Virus record (IMG/VR): IMGVR_UViG_3300046002_005380 | Span: 1 to 31,793 of that record | Direction: 5' to 3' (one strand) | Origin: a virus | DNA length: 31,793 nucleotides | Shown here: in pieces, positions 1 to 7,255 of the stretch | Numbering within the stretch: the stretch's first letter is position 1 | Layout: every line of letters starts with the position of its first letter | Position numbers and translations under genes: made by a program | The notes under the pieces: model-generated | The model's database searches: none | The model's input: only the letters and a program-made list of their open reading frames with translations | What the model was told of the DNA's origin: nothing

Positions 1-2
1 GA

Positions 3-137
3 ATAAAATGTACTGTGAGTGATTTTATTTTAAAGAATGCTTCCGGGAATATCTTCTTTAGATATACCATGTGTCCCATGTGTTCAAAATCAGATAATGC
101 TTTTATCATTGTTGTCATAATGTGTAATGTGTTTTAA
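3..137 (+). CDS. possible 3' end of an upstream gene (partial)
   Basis: The reading frame beginning at base 3 is open from the window edge to a TAA at 135-137, giving 44 codons, while the other two forward frames close within about 20 bases. The peptide contains a Cys-Pro-Met-Cys motif and ends in a short hydrophobic stretch. No family is recognised. Phage genes are tightly packed, so the tail of an upstream gene is plausible here. An open stretch this short can arise by chance, however, and two of the CATGT words of the adjacent non-coding cluster fall inside it. The call is weak. Confidence 0.22.
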   Translation: MKCTVSDFILKNASGNIFFRYTMCPMCSKSDNAFIIVVIMCNVF

Positions 138-492
138 TTTATAATCAATTATCAATAAATGTATGTTACATGTTTTACTATAAATAGATTTTACATGTAT
201 TTTTCATGTTTTTTTTAATTTTTTTATTTTACTGGGGGGCATGATTTCTATTTTGGTATCCCCTCCAGAAATCTACATGTTAATAAAATGTTAAAATTTC
301 ATGATTATACATCAATAGTCAACCTTTGTCAAAAAAATTATGTTAACATGCACCATGTCTAAATGTATATTCATGTTTAATGCTCTTTTATATCTTTAAA
401 ACAAAATGAAATCATCAATAACATGTGAATCTAACATAATTATATATGTAATTGTTTTCTTTATATTACATAGCATTCATGTAAAAACATGT
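68..492. repeat. cluster of CATGT / ACATGT words
   Basis: CATGT occurs at 68, 77, 169, 194, 205, 276, 354, 372, 422, 478 and 488, and ACATGC at 346. Five copies are the full palindrome ACATGT (168, 193, 275, 421, 487). In DNA of this base composition I would expect fewer than one CATGT in such a stretch by a rough count, so the enrichment looks real. Palindromic words spread over a non-coding region are typical of binding sites for a dimeric DNA-binding protein, or of an origin or regulatory region. The binding factor is unknown. Confidence 0.5.
232..268 (+). promoter_or_regulatory. G/C-rich hairpin in intergenic region
   Basis: The arms 232-242 and 258-268 pair over eleven positions with one G-U wobble and one C-C mismatch, enclosing a 15-base loop. 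It is the only G/C-rich island in an otherwise very AT-rich stretch. No T-run follows the 3' arm; a T-rich tract lies before the 5' arm instead, so it does not look like an intrinsic terminator on either strand. It may be an RNA structural element or a protein-binding site. Confidence 0.45.
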
Positions 493-516
493 AAATAATA
501 AAAAAATGCAAAAAAA

Positions 517-547
517 GTTGATTATATAAAAAAATTGACTACCTTTG
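517..547 (+). promoter_or_regulatory. Bacteroidota-type promoter for the membrane protein gene
   Basis: TTG at 518-520 is followed after 19 bases by TAccTTTG at 540-547, matching the Bacteroidota primary sigma consensus (a TTG/TTTG box near -33 and TAnnTTTG near -7). Transcription would begin about 4-8 bases after the box, only a few bases before the ATG at 561, so the mRNA would have a very short leader. A related box, AAccTTTGTc followed by an A-run, occurs at 321-328 but lacks a TTG partner at the right spacing. Confidence 0.55.
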
Positions 548-560
548 TAAAAAAAATACC

Positions 561-2120
561 ATGATCAAAGACATTAAAACACAAAAAAGAATATCCTATC
601 TTCTTTTGACCTGCGCTATTTTCCTAGCTTCCGTCGTAGGTTTTTTCTCTGTAAAAGGACTAGCCCAAGTTTTCGCTGGAGCAGGAATGGCCATCATTCT
701 TTTAGGTGCCGGGATAGAAGTATCAAAACTTGTCATCGCATCATTCCTCCATAGATACTGGGATAAACTAACATTCGGATATAAAGTGGGGGGATTAATT
801 TTCTTATTCCTTGTCATCTTTGTAACATCTTCCGGAGTATATGGCATTCTTTCTCAAGCATACACCGAGAATAAGAATAAGCTCATGGCATCTAAATCTG
901 AAGTTGCATTGGTTGAAGAGAAAAAGAAATTCTTCACAGATAAGAAAAATGATTTGCAAAATGAATACAAGCAAATTATTTCCGATATTGCTCAAACAAG
1001 ATTACAAAGAAATACTACATCTTCTGGAATGATGAGCGATTCAAAAGATGTTTACACAGATAGTAGAGGAAGAACATCATCAAGATCAAACGCATCCACT
1101 AGAAAAGATTATTTACAACAAGTAGAAGGTCTTAACTCTGACATTGGGAAAATGGAGAGTAGGAGGGATGGAGTATATGTGGACATCACAAATATTTCTG
1201 ATTCCATCTTTTATTATGAAACAAAGATTATAGCTATAAAATCAAGTAATGATGTGGCTGTAGAACTTGGACCTCTCATTTATCTTTCCGAAGTTACCAA
1301 TACAAGTTTGGACAAGGTACTATTTTGGTTTTTAATGGTTATTGTATTTCTAGCGGATCCACTGGCTATTGCGCTATTAACTGCCTATCACTATACTCAA
1401 AAAGTAATCATAGAAGAAAATGAAAAAGATTCTGATAATATTGAAGAGAATCCTATTCCAGAAACCCCGAAAGAGAGAAGCCCTCTAGCAGAGTTTTACT
1501 CGGATGATTTAACGGAGGAGGATACAAAGTATATTCAAGATTTTAACGAAAAGGTAAAATTTACTAGCTCTTTTGGAGAATTTACTAGTTCTTTCGGAGA
1601 ACCTCTAGTGGGTTCAATAGTACCTGCAAACCCAAATAATTTACAAGGTGATTTTTCATGGTCAATGGCTTTATCAAAACCAAAAAGAAGGGGTAGGCCC
1701 ACAGGAAGTAAGAATAAAGTAAAAAATAATAGTATAGAATCTATTAATGAATTTGCAGATATGACTATTGTAAAAGGATCTTTTAATGAAGTTTTTGAAT
1801 ATTCCGATGCAGCACTTGCAGAACAAGTAAGACTTCAAGAAGTAGTTACTGGAAGTTTTGACAGTTTTGTACAGGAAGAAATTGAATCTGATGTAATAGA
1901 AGATATGGTTATAGAAGAAATTGAATCAGAAGTAATAGAAGAAGTTGAATCAGATGTAGTAGAGGACATTACATTTGAGGCTATAGATGAAGATTATGAT
2001 ATATCTTCAGGTGAGCAAGAAGAAGAAATTGTTGTAACTCCTTCTTCAAATAAACCAAAAAGTAGAAATTACAGAGAGCCTAAAGCTGACATAAAAAAAA
2101 ACTTTCCGAATCGGAACTGA
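561..2120 (+). CDS. four-TM coiled-coil membrane protein with AT-hook-like motif
   Basis: This 519-residue protein has hydrophobic segments at about residues 11-31, 37-63, 76-98 and 253-278. The last ends in a D-P-L-A-I-A-L-L motif that I associate with phage membrane proteins of this type. Residues about 99-225 between the third and fourth segments are Lys/Glu-rich and helical (coiled coil). The C-terminal 240 residues are soluble, carry a tandem FTSSFGE duplication (334-347), a basic AT-hook-like motif centred on R-G-R-P (residues 374-385), and then a very acidic region of repeated I-E-S-[DE]-V-I-E units. The frame ends in TGA just after an A9 run; a -1 shift there would add a plausible 25-residue tail. 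It is read from its own promoter at 517-547. Function is unknown; tethering DNA or a phage complex to the host membrane is an inference from the motif mix. Confidence 0.85.
   Translation: MIKDIKTQKRISYLLLTCAIFLASVVGFFSVKGLAQVFAGAGMAIILLGAGIEVSKLVIASFLHRYWDKLTFGYKVGGLIFLFLVIFVTSSGVYGILSQAYTENKNKLMASKSEVALVEEKKKFFTDKKNDLQNEYKQIISDIAQTRLQRNTTSSGMMSDSKDVYTDSRGRTSSRSNASTRKDYLQQVEGLNSDIGKMESRRDGVYVDITNISDSIFYYETKIIAIKSSNDVAVELGPLIYLSEVTNTSLDKVLFWFLMVIVFLADPLAIALLTAYHYTQKVIIEENEKDSDNIEENPIPETPKERSPLAEFYSDDLTEEDTKYIQDFNEKVKFTSSFGEFTSSFGEPLVGSIVPANPNNLQGDFSWSMALSKPKRRGRPTGSKNKVKNNSIESINEFADMTIVKGSFNEVFEYSDAALAEQVRLQEVVTGSFDSFVQEEIESDVIEDMVIEEIESEVIEEVESDVVEDITFEAIDEDYDISSGEQEEEIVVTPSSNKPKSRNYREPKADIKKNFPNRN
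1560..1601 (+). repeat. 21-bp tandem duplication in membrane protein gene
   Basis: Two adjacent 21-bp copies (1560-1580 and 1581-1601) differ at two positions and encode FTSSFGE twice (residues 334-340 and 341-347). It looks like a recent in-frame slippage duplication. Confidence 0.8.
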
Positions 2121-2179
2121 GAAACATGTCTCCCGCTCAAATAAAAGAGTGGAATGAAGTAAACAAAACCTTATATTAA
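2096..2179 (+). other. A-run frameshift site and -1 frame extension
   Basis: The 0 frame of the preceding gene reads an A9 run (2093-2101) that contains the heptamer A AAA AAC at 2096-2102, then ends at TGA 2118-2120. In the -1 frame the sequence stays open from 2102 to TAA at 2177-2179. It encodes 25 codons with a hydrophilic helical composition (LSESELRNM, then SPAQIKEWNEV). That tail looks like real protein and fills most of an otherwise empty 82-bp gap. Either ribosomes slip by -1 here, or the A-run carries one base too many in this assembly. Confidence 0.45.
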
Positions 2180-2202
2180 ATTGTTACACAAAAAAAAGTT
2201 TT

Positions 2203-2802
2203 ATGAAATCACAAGAGTTGTTTAAAGAATTTACAGATTTATTAGAGTTACGCGTAGCTAGCGAAAGAAAAGAAAAATTCTTAAAGTTACTATCAGACTA
2301 TGAGAATACATTACAATCCGCTCCAGCCTCTATGTTTTTAGACAATAACTACTGTTATGAAGGAGGTTTACTACAGTTTGCAATTAACACCTATAATTTT
2401 GGATTAGGTCTTTGTAAATTGTACAAGTCAACCGATATTGCCTTAGATTTTAATTTAGAGGAGTTTACCGTAGCTGCATTATTTAATTCCATTGGACTAT
2501 GTGGTGTAGACGAAGACCCTTTCTTTGTTGAGGAAACTTCCGACTGGCATAGAAAAAATTTGAACAGAGGGTATAAATTTAACGATGCGGCTAAGTTTTT
2601 AGTGGCTTCGGATAAGTCTTTATATTTATTGCAGAAATATGTGACTTTATCCTACAATGAATACGTAGCAATAAAAATTCAAGCGGGGCTATATGATGAT
2701 TCAGCATCCAAATATTTACAAATCCCGGAGACTAAAAAAGTAACTTTAGGTTCTATCATCATGGCATCTACAGACGCAGCAAGACAAATGGTTTCTTCAT
2801 AA
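2203..2802 (+). CDS. HD-superfamily protein with degenerate active site
   Basis: The 199-residue protein follows the plan of a phage-borne HD-domain phosphohydrolase family: a Y-x-G-G-L helix (52-56), an A-L-x-x-x-I-G block (92-98), a W-H-R/Y-K-F-N segment, and an A-I-K-x-x-x-G-L-Y-D block near residue 155. The metal-binding residues expected for that family are missing. The H after GGL is Phe59, the eponymous His-Asp pair is Asn95-Ser96, and the late His-Asp-Gly is Gln-Ala-Gly. I infer a catalytically dead HD fold, perhaps kept as a binding or regulatory protein. It lies between two membrane protein genes and starts 23 bp after the possible frameshift extension. The family assignment is from memory of motifs and is moderately sure. 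Confidence 0.7.
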   Translation: MKSQELFKEFTDLLELRVASERKEKFLKLLSDYENTLQSAPASMFLDNNYCYEGGLLQFAINTYNFGLGLCKLYKSTDIALDFNLEEFTVAALFNSIGLCGVDEDPFFVEETSDWHRKNLNRGYKFNDAAKFLVASDKSLYLLQKYVTLSYNEYVAIKIQAGLYDDSASKYLQIPETKKVTLGSIIMASTDAARQMVSS

Positions 2803-2812
2803 AAAACAAAAC

Positions 2813-3115
2813 ATGCTAATAATATCAATAATAATAAACATAATACTTTTATACATAGCCATAGTAAATTTCTCTAAAAATGAAAAATTACTTATAGAGT
2901 CGGAGAAATACTTGAATGATTTAGAAAAAGAAAATGACAATTACTTCAATATAATACTATCCATAAGATCAAGAGTAAGAGATTCACTAGACACAATGAG
3001 AACCCTAGATAGAATCGGAGCATTTGAATCAGATGATGAAGTTGGATCAGTATTTAAACAGTTAAGTCACACGATAGAGGAACTAGATTTACTTTTTACA
3101 GCAGATAAGAAGTAG
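2813..3115 (+). CDS. small N-terminally anchored membrane protein
   Basis: This 100-residue protein starts with a single hydrophobic helix (about residues 2-19) and continues as a charged, largely helical soluble part. A short G-A-F-E-S-D-D-E-V-G motif near residues 69-78 resembles small conserved proteins of T4-like phages of Bacteroidota. The start lies 10 bp after the HD-like gene, so the two are probably co-transcribed, and an intrinsic terminator follows 6 bp after the TAG stop. The stop is TAG directly followed by TAA in frame. The role is unknown; the anchor places the soluble domain at the inner membrane. Confidence 0.8.
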   Translation: MLIISIIINIILLYIAIVNFSKNEKLLIESEKYLNDLEKENDNYFNIILSIRSRVRDSLDTMRTLDRIGAFESDDEVGSVFKQLSHTIEELDLLFTADKK

Positions 3116-3121
3116 TAACAT

Positions 3122-3151
3122 AAAAGTCATCTTTTAAGATGGCTTTTTTTT
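3122..3151 (+). terminator. Rho-independent terminator
   Basis: A stem pairs 3122-3133 with 3136-3147 (one G-U wobble, the innermost pairs probably open to form the loop) and runs into a T8 tract at 3144-3151. It closes the transcription unit of the membrane/HD-like genes and separates it from the sigma factor gene that begins 12 bp later. Confidence 0.85.
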
Positions 3152-3163
3152 ATTAGATATAAG

Positions 3164-3844
3164 ATGAAAAAATTAAAGAAAAAAATGTACTTTGATGAGA
3201 CAGTACAAAATTCAATAGTAGAATATAATAAACTGACATCACAAAAAGAAAAAAATATATTATACGAATTAAATATATACCCCGCATTTTGTAAACTCGC
3301 TGAGAATTTAATAAACATGGGTAAATATATGTACATTGATTTACCGTATGAGGATTTACATTGTCAAGTAGTTTCCATGCTGACTATAAAAATGCACAGA
3401 TATAATGAAGAACGAGCTAAAGCATATTCTTTTTTTACCCGGATCGCTATAAATTATCTTATTATGGAAAATAAGAAAGGGTATAAAAATAGAGTAGGAG
3501 AAGCAGAGTTATGGGAAATAGATGAAGAGAGAGATATCATAAACGAGGTAGTCACTAAACATTATAAAGATTCTTTGGATGACTTTATGAATTTATGGAC
3601 GGGAGAATTATATGAAAAATTAAGATGCACATTTAAAAATAATTTAGACAAAGCTATAGCAGATTCCATCATTGACATTTTCAAGCATCGTAAATCTTTA
3701 TATGCATTTAATAAGAAAGCATTATATGTATTAATAAGAGAAAGATCCAATATTCCCATGACAAATACAAACAGAATCACTAAGATAGTAAAAATATTTA
3801 AAGATGATTTTGATTTGCAATTTAATAAATACATGAAGAAATAA
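3164..3844 (+). CDS. gp55-like late sigma factor
   Basis: The 226-residue protein looks like a phage sigma factor. Residues about 41-110 match sigma70 region 2 as found in T4 gp55: a helix ending in E-D-L-x-x-Q, then the hydrophobic segment and K-x-x-R-Y-N, then A-Y-S-F-F-T-R-I-A-I-N-Y-L-I, and a basic stretch. No region 4 typical of housekeeping sigma factors is evident, which also fits gp55 (185 residues in T4). It would bind host RNA polymerase and direct transcription of late genes such as the virion genes downstream. It sits just after a terminator with only 12 bp of leader, so its own promoter must lie close by or read-through supplies it. An internal ATG at codon 8 is an alternative start. 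Confidence 0.75.
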   Translation: MKKLKKKMYFDETVQNSIVEYNKLTSQKEKNILYELNIYPAFCKLAENLINMGKYMYIDLPYEDLHCQVVSMLTIKMHRYNEERAKAYSFFTRIAINYLIMENKKGYKNRVGEAELWEIDEERDIINEVVTKHYKDSLDDFMNLWTGELYEKLRCTFKNNLDKAIADSIIDIFKHRKSLYAFNKKALYVLIRERSNIPMTNTNRITKIVKIFKDDFDLQFNKYMKK

Positions 3845-3845
3845 T

Positions 3846-4298
3846 ATGGAAGATATAAAATTATTTGATGATTTTAGCATGTCAAATCTTCTGAAAGAGA
3901 TTTATGGCAATTCTAAAAAAAGATCAAAAGAATTAGATAAGACATTAAAAGGGTTAGATGGCGTTGTGCAAAGTGTAAATGATGCAGTAGTTATTCTACC
4001 GGTGGTTAAAGAATTTTTTGATGTCATGGTTAAAAATGACGACCAACTTATAAAAATGGCAGCTATTGTACAAAGGATGTATAGTAAAGCGGCATCTATT
4101 TCAAGTGGCGATTTTAACTTGACCGAAGAAGAAAAAGAAATGCTACTTCAAGAGTTATCTCAAGAAACGCAAAAGGAACTGACGGAATTAAAGATGCTAC
4201 AAAAAGCTGAAGATAACTTATTAGACGAATTTCAAGACATAGATAAACAACTAGAAGATGGGCTATTTAGTATCGGCGGAAGTGATAGAGACCTTTAA
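3846..4298 (+). CDS. helical phage protein of unknown function
   Basis: This 150-residue, strongly helical, acidic protein starts 1 bp after the sigma factor gene. A central segment (V[11 protein letters not shown], then [16 protein letters not shown]) resembles small proteins next to baseplate genes in related phages. The C-terminal half is a Glu/Lys/Gln-rich coiled coil. It overlaps the next gene by 41 bp, so translation of the two is probably coupled. A tail chaperone, baseplate assembly factor or minor structural role is possible, but nothing in the sequence decides it. Confidence 0.75.
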   Translation: MEDIKLFDDFSMSNLLKEIYGNSKKRSKELDKTLKGLDGVVQSVNDAVVILPVVKEFFDVMVKNDDQLIKMAAIVQRMYSKAASISSGDFNLTEEEKEMLLQELSQETQKELTELKMLQKAEDNLLDEFQDIDKQLEDGLFSIGGSDRDL

Positions 4299-6303
4299 GG
4301 CGTATGGTAAAAATCAAAAAGATGACAAAGGTAGAACACTTCCATTAGGCTCTGTAAAAATTAAATTACACCCAAATTCTTTAATAGGAAATGTTCGTGC
4401 TCACTATGCTAGGCCTTTATTCACTAACTTTAGAAATGTACCCTTAAGAGGAGAACACGTAGTTGTTTTTGAGCTTACCGGATATGATGGTACAGATGCT
4501 CCAAACTTAGATAAAGTACTATACTATATCCCCTTACCGATTAATTCAACTAATGATTCGGTAATAAATCAAATACCTCACGCGTCTAATAGATCTAAAA
4601 CATCTGATAATAAACCGGCACCGCCTTTCGTTACTCCTGGAAATACATTCCCTAAAAGACCATACACCGCTAACTTTATGCAACCATTTGAAGGAGACAC
4701 TACTTTCACTGGTAGAGGTGGTTCTTCTTTAAGACTAGGTATTGGGTCGGGACCTCATCCACAACATGAGGTTCAACCAACATGGAAATCTGGAAAAGCT
4801 GGAAATCCAATAACTATAGTGGCTAATAAACCTATAGGACCTAGTAAACCATTACCCAATGAAGTAAAAGATATACCTAATAGAGAAATAAAAGATTCAT
4901 TGTCCTACGCCATAGAAGACGCAGCTAATGATTTCTCTACTACTTATTGGACTTCTGACCAAGCCTTATCAAGATTTGTATCTGTTAGAGCATGTCCTTC
5001 TCCTTTGTCTAGTATTCCAAGTTCTAGAAAAGCTCAATCGGCTACAAATGCAGATAGAATTGTAATGCAAGCAAAGACAGATGATATGATGTTGATTGCA
5101 AAAAAGACAATGTATTTATCTGCTTCAAAAATAAGACTTACTACGGATGAACATGATGTAAATTTTGACGACCTTGTAGAATTCGTTTTAGGCTTACATA
5201 AGGAATTACAATTATTAGCTAGCGCCGGAGGTATAACCACATCACCACTTGGAGGGCCTTCTTTAATTTCTCCAAGGCTACCTAAAATAATAGAATTAAA
5301 ATTAAAATATACTCTAAATCCTAATAGAGGTGCTTGGGGTGGAGGCTGTCCTCAAAGTTTTCCACAACCTCCCGCATTACCCGCTAATTTTAAGCTAGGA
5401 ACAGATGGACTATCACGAGTAGCCCCTACAGGCTTTACAAATAGTATACCGGGAATGGATGGTAAAGCAGGAGGTTCTGTAACAGCTTCTCCCGATATGC
5501 CCGGAGGGTCTGATTCTACTACAAATTCAATAGGTAATCCATCTGGTGACTTACCTAATTTTTCTATAGATGCTAACGTTTCTCTTCCTGAAGTAAAATT
5601 ACCGGGAACTCCTGGCGGAGCTAGCAACCCTAACACATCTCCTACTCCCGAAGTTGGCGGCGAATCTACCGAACCTGATGGTACTCCGTCAAATACACCT
5701 GGTACACCTCAAGGCGAAGGAACCTCCTCACCTCCGGGTACTCCTGGCGGCCCTGGAGGGCCTGACGGACCTGGTGGTCCCGGTGGGCCTGGTGGTCCCG
5801 GTGGGCCTGGTGGGCCTGGTGGAGGAAATCCCTCAAGTACTCCTGGAGAACCGGGAGGGCCTGGTGGTCCAAACGGACCCGGTGGGCCTGGATCTCCCGG
5901 AACTCCTTTTAATCCGGATGAAGATTTAATAAACATACCAATAGATTATATATACCCGGATGGTAAATGTTACGGTCATTTATTCAAGATAGTATCTATT
6001 CTCAAGAGTAAAAGAACTTTAGCAATAGTTTCTGACGTTGTTTATTTAATATTAGTTATAAAAGAAGACTGTAAACCGGGCTGGTATATAATAGGAGATA
6101 AATTTAAGTATAACACAGACATAGAAAAATTACTTTCAACTAATTTGTTTATATTAGAAGAATCTATGCTTGTAGAAAAAAAGATATTAGTTAATTCAGA
6201 CTGTATAAGAAAAGAACTAGAAGTTACCCTATATGAAGACAATTACGCTCACTTATCTCATGAATTAGTGGATTTAAATAAAATAGTAGAAGTTAATTTT
6301 TAA
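4258..6303 (+). CDS. gp5-like baseplate hub/spike protein with collagen-like segment
   Basis: The N-terminal part of this 681-residue protein resembles the OB-fold hub protein of T4-like phages: G-S-V-K-I-K-L, then A-R-P-L-F-x-N-F-R-N-V-P-L and G-E-H-V-V-V-F at residues about 30-75. It continues with [12 protein letters not shown] and G-G-S-S-L-R-L-G near residues 133-160 and [10 protein letters not shown] near 262-271, as in spike proteins that lead into a beta-structured needle. No lysozyme domain is seen. A Pro/Gly-rich linker leads to Gly-Pro-Xaa repeats (about residues 494-550), then a 125-residue C-terminal domain that I do not recognise. It would sit at the centre of the baseplate. The ATG start overlaps the previous gene by 41 bp; GTG at 4282 is an alternative. 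Confidence 0.7.
   Translation: MGYLVSAEVIETFKAYGKNQKDDKGRTLPLGSVKIKLHPNSLIGNVRAHYARPLFTNFRNVPLRGEHVVVFELTGYDGTDAPNLDKVLYYIPLPINSTNDSVINQIPHASNRSKTSDNKPAPPFVTPGNTFPKRPYTANFMQPFEGDTTFTGRGGSSLRLGIGSGPHPQHEVQPTWKSGKAGNPITIVANKPIGPSKPLPNEVKDIPNREIKDSLSYAIEDAANDFSTTYWTSDQALSRFVSVRACPSPLSSIPSSRKAQSATNADRIVMQAKTDDMMLIAKKTMYLSASKIRLTTDEHDVNFDDLVEFVLGLHKELQLLASAGGITTSPLGGPSLISPRLPKIIELKLKYTLNPNRGAWGGGCPQSFPQPPALPANFKLGTDGLSRVAPTGFTNSIPGMDGKAGGSVTASPDMPGGSDSTTNSIGNPSGDLPNFSIDANVSLPEVKLPGTPGGASNPNTSPTPEVGGESTEPDGTPSNTPGTPQGEGTSSPPGTPGGPGGPDGPGGPGGPGGPGGPGGPGGGNPSSTPGEPGGPGGPNGPGGPGSPGTPFNPDEDLINIPIDYIYPDGKCYGHLFKIVSILKSKRTLAIVSDVVYLILVIKEDCKPGWYIIGDKFKYNTDIEKLLSTNLFILEESMLVEKKILVNSDCIRKELEVTLYEDNYAHLSHELVDLNKIVEVNF
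5737..5907 (+). repeat. collagen-like Gly-Pro-Gly repeat tract
   Basis: Nine-base units encoding mainly Gly-Pro-Gly, with occasional Asp or Asn in the third place, run from 5737 to about 5826 and again from about 5844 to 5907, split by a short Ser/Thr spacer. The tract is locally G/C-rich in an AT-rich genome and lies between the hub domain and the C-terminal domain of the spike-like protein. The low-complexity DNA creates false open frames on both strands. Confidence 0.85.
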
Positions 6304-6322
6304 ATTTATTATGCACTTTAAA

Positions 6323-6335
6323 TATTTATTATAAA
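6323..6335 (+). promoter_or_regulatory. TATTTATTATAAA motif before a start codon
   Basis: This 13-base word lies in the 33-bp gap before the gene at 6337 and recurs exactly in the 39-bp gap before the gene at 16928 (16906-16918). It could be a late promoter element read by the gp55-like sigma factor. The distance to the ATG differs (1 bp here, 9 bp there) and similar 11-base words occur inside genes, so the call is weak. Confidence 0.2.
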
Positions 6336-6336
6336 C

Positions 6337-6741
6337 ATGGACAAGAATTCGCTTATAAAATACTTAATAAAAGAAATATCTCAAGAATTAAAGAAAGAGA
6401 TAAAATCTATAATAAAAGAAGAATTTAATAATCTAAATAATAGAACTACAAATAAGGTAGTAGAGAATACTTATGCTAGAGACCAAAGACCAATCAAATC
6501 TAACAGCTCTTTAGACTCTCTTTTATCAGGAACTACGCCCTTTAACAGCTCTGACATGGAATATGGTCCTTCAGCAACTACAGAAAACATAAATTTCTCT
6601 AATTACTCATACGCAAACGAACCTGTAGTTGATATGGATGGTAAAGTAGTATTACCTTCATCAGAAGGAGGTAATTTAATGAGTAAATTACTTTCTAGAA
6701 ATTATACTCCGGTACTTAAAAAAGCGGAAAAACTTAAATAA
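6337..6741 (+). CDS. small phage protein near baseplate genes
   Basis: This 134-residue protein is unrecognised. Residues 1-35 form a Lys/Glu-rich amphipathic helix, and the rest is polar and Ser/Asn-rich, ending with a short basic tail. Its TAA stop shares its last base with the ATG of the gp25 gene (6741), so the two are translationally coupled. The position between the hub/spike and gp25 suggests a minor baseplate or assembly protein, by context only. Confidence 0.75.
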   Translation: MDKNSLIKYLIKEISQELKKEIKSIIKEEFNNLNNRTTNKVVENTYARDQRPIKSNSSLDSLLSGTTPFNSSDMEYGPSATTENINFSNYSYANEPVVDMDGKVVLPSSEGGNLMSKLLSRNYTPVLKKAEKLK

Positions 6742-7253
6742 TGGGTAGAATAATATACAAGGCATATCCACCTGATACTAAACTAGATAAAGCAGTTGGT
6801 ATTTTATTACCTTTTAATAGAAATACATTTGTTAAGAGTGCGTTAGAGGCGTACAATAAAAAACCATCAAGAGATGTAGGAGCTTTCCAATTATCTTATA
6901 CTACCGAAGATCAAGCGATTAGTAATTTGATAAATTTACTAATGACTAGAAAAAGTGAGCGGTATATGCAACCTAATTTCGGCACCATACTTAGAGATTT
7001 TGTTTTTGAGCAAAACAGTTCGTTCAATAGAGGTTTTTTAGAATCTTCGCTAGAGGAAGATATAGGATTTTGGCTCCCTTACATAGTTCTTAAAGATTTA
7101 AGTGTAGGTATCGGAGGTAATCAAAACTACGGGTATTCAGAACAAGAAAATTCAGTTAATGTGAGAATAACATTTTCCGTTACAGAAAGAGGAGCCAATA
7201 GGGCAATAATAATCTATAATTCGGGTAATGATTTAGCCGCTGAAATACTATAA
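6741..7253 (+). CDS. gp25: baseplate wedge protein, T4 gp25-like
   Basis: The 170-residue protein carries the W25/gp25 signature: a segment near residues 58-92 with T-R-K-S-E-R-Y-M-Q-P-N-F-G-T, followed by F-V-F-E-Q-N. T4 gp25 is 132 residues; this one is longer at its C-terminus. gp25-like proteins hold the core bundle of the baseplate wedge and contact the sheath in contractile tails and type VI secretion systems. It overlaps the previous gene by one base and is followed after 2 bp by gp6, the order seen in T4 and its relatives. This is one of the firmest calls in the window. Confidence 0.92.
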   Translation: MGRIIYKAYPPDTKLDKAVGILLPFNRNTFVKSALEAYNKKPSRDVGAFQLSYTTEDQAISNLINLLMTRKSERYMQPNFGTILRDFVFEQNSSFNRGFLESSLEEDIGFWLPYIVLKDLSVGIGGNQNYGYSEQENSVNVRITFSVTERGANRAIIIYNSGNDLAAEIL

Positions 7254-7255
7254 AA

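Larger units (their letters stand above)
138..560. other. AT-rich intergenic region, no gene seen
   Basis: I find no convincing coding frame on the forward strand here. It is the longest gene-free stretch in the window. It holds most copies of a CATGT/ACATGT word, a G/C-rich hairpin at 232-268, a partial promoter-like box at 321-328 and a full promoter-like element at 517-547 that drives the gene starting at 561. Long T- and A-tracts flank the hairpin. It could be a regulatory or replication-control region; nothing in the sequence settles which. Confidence 0.6.

Noticed and set aside
179-186. TATAAATA, the T4 late promoter word, in the intergenic region
   Set aside because: The same 8-mer also occurs inside several genes (for example near 8762, 13272 and 24759), so in this AT-rich DNA it is not informative.
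5652-5936. Extra open frames on both strands over the Gly-Pro-Gly tract
   Set aside because: They are by-products of G/C-rich repeat DNA; the + strand hub/spike frame continues through with recognisable domains on its N-terminal side.
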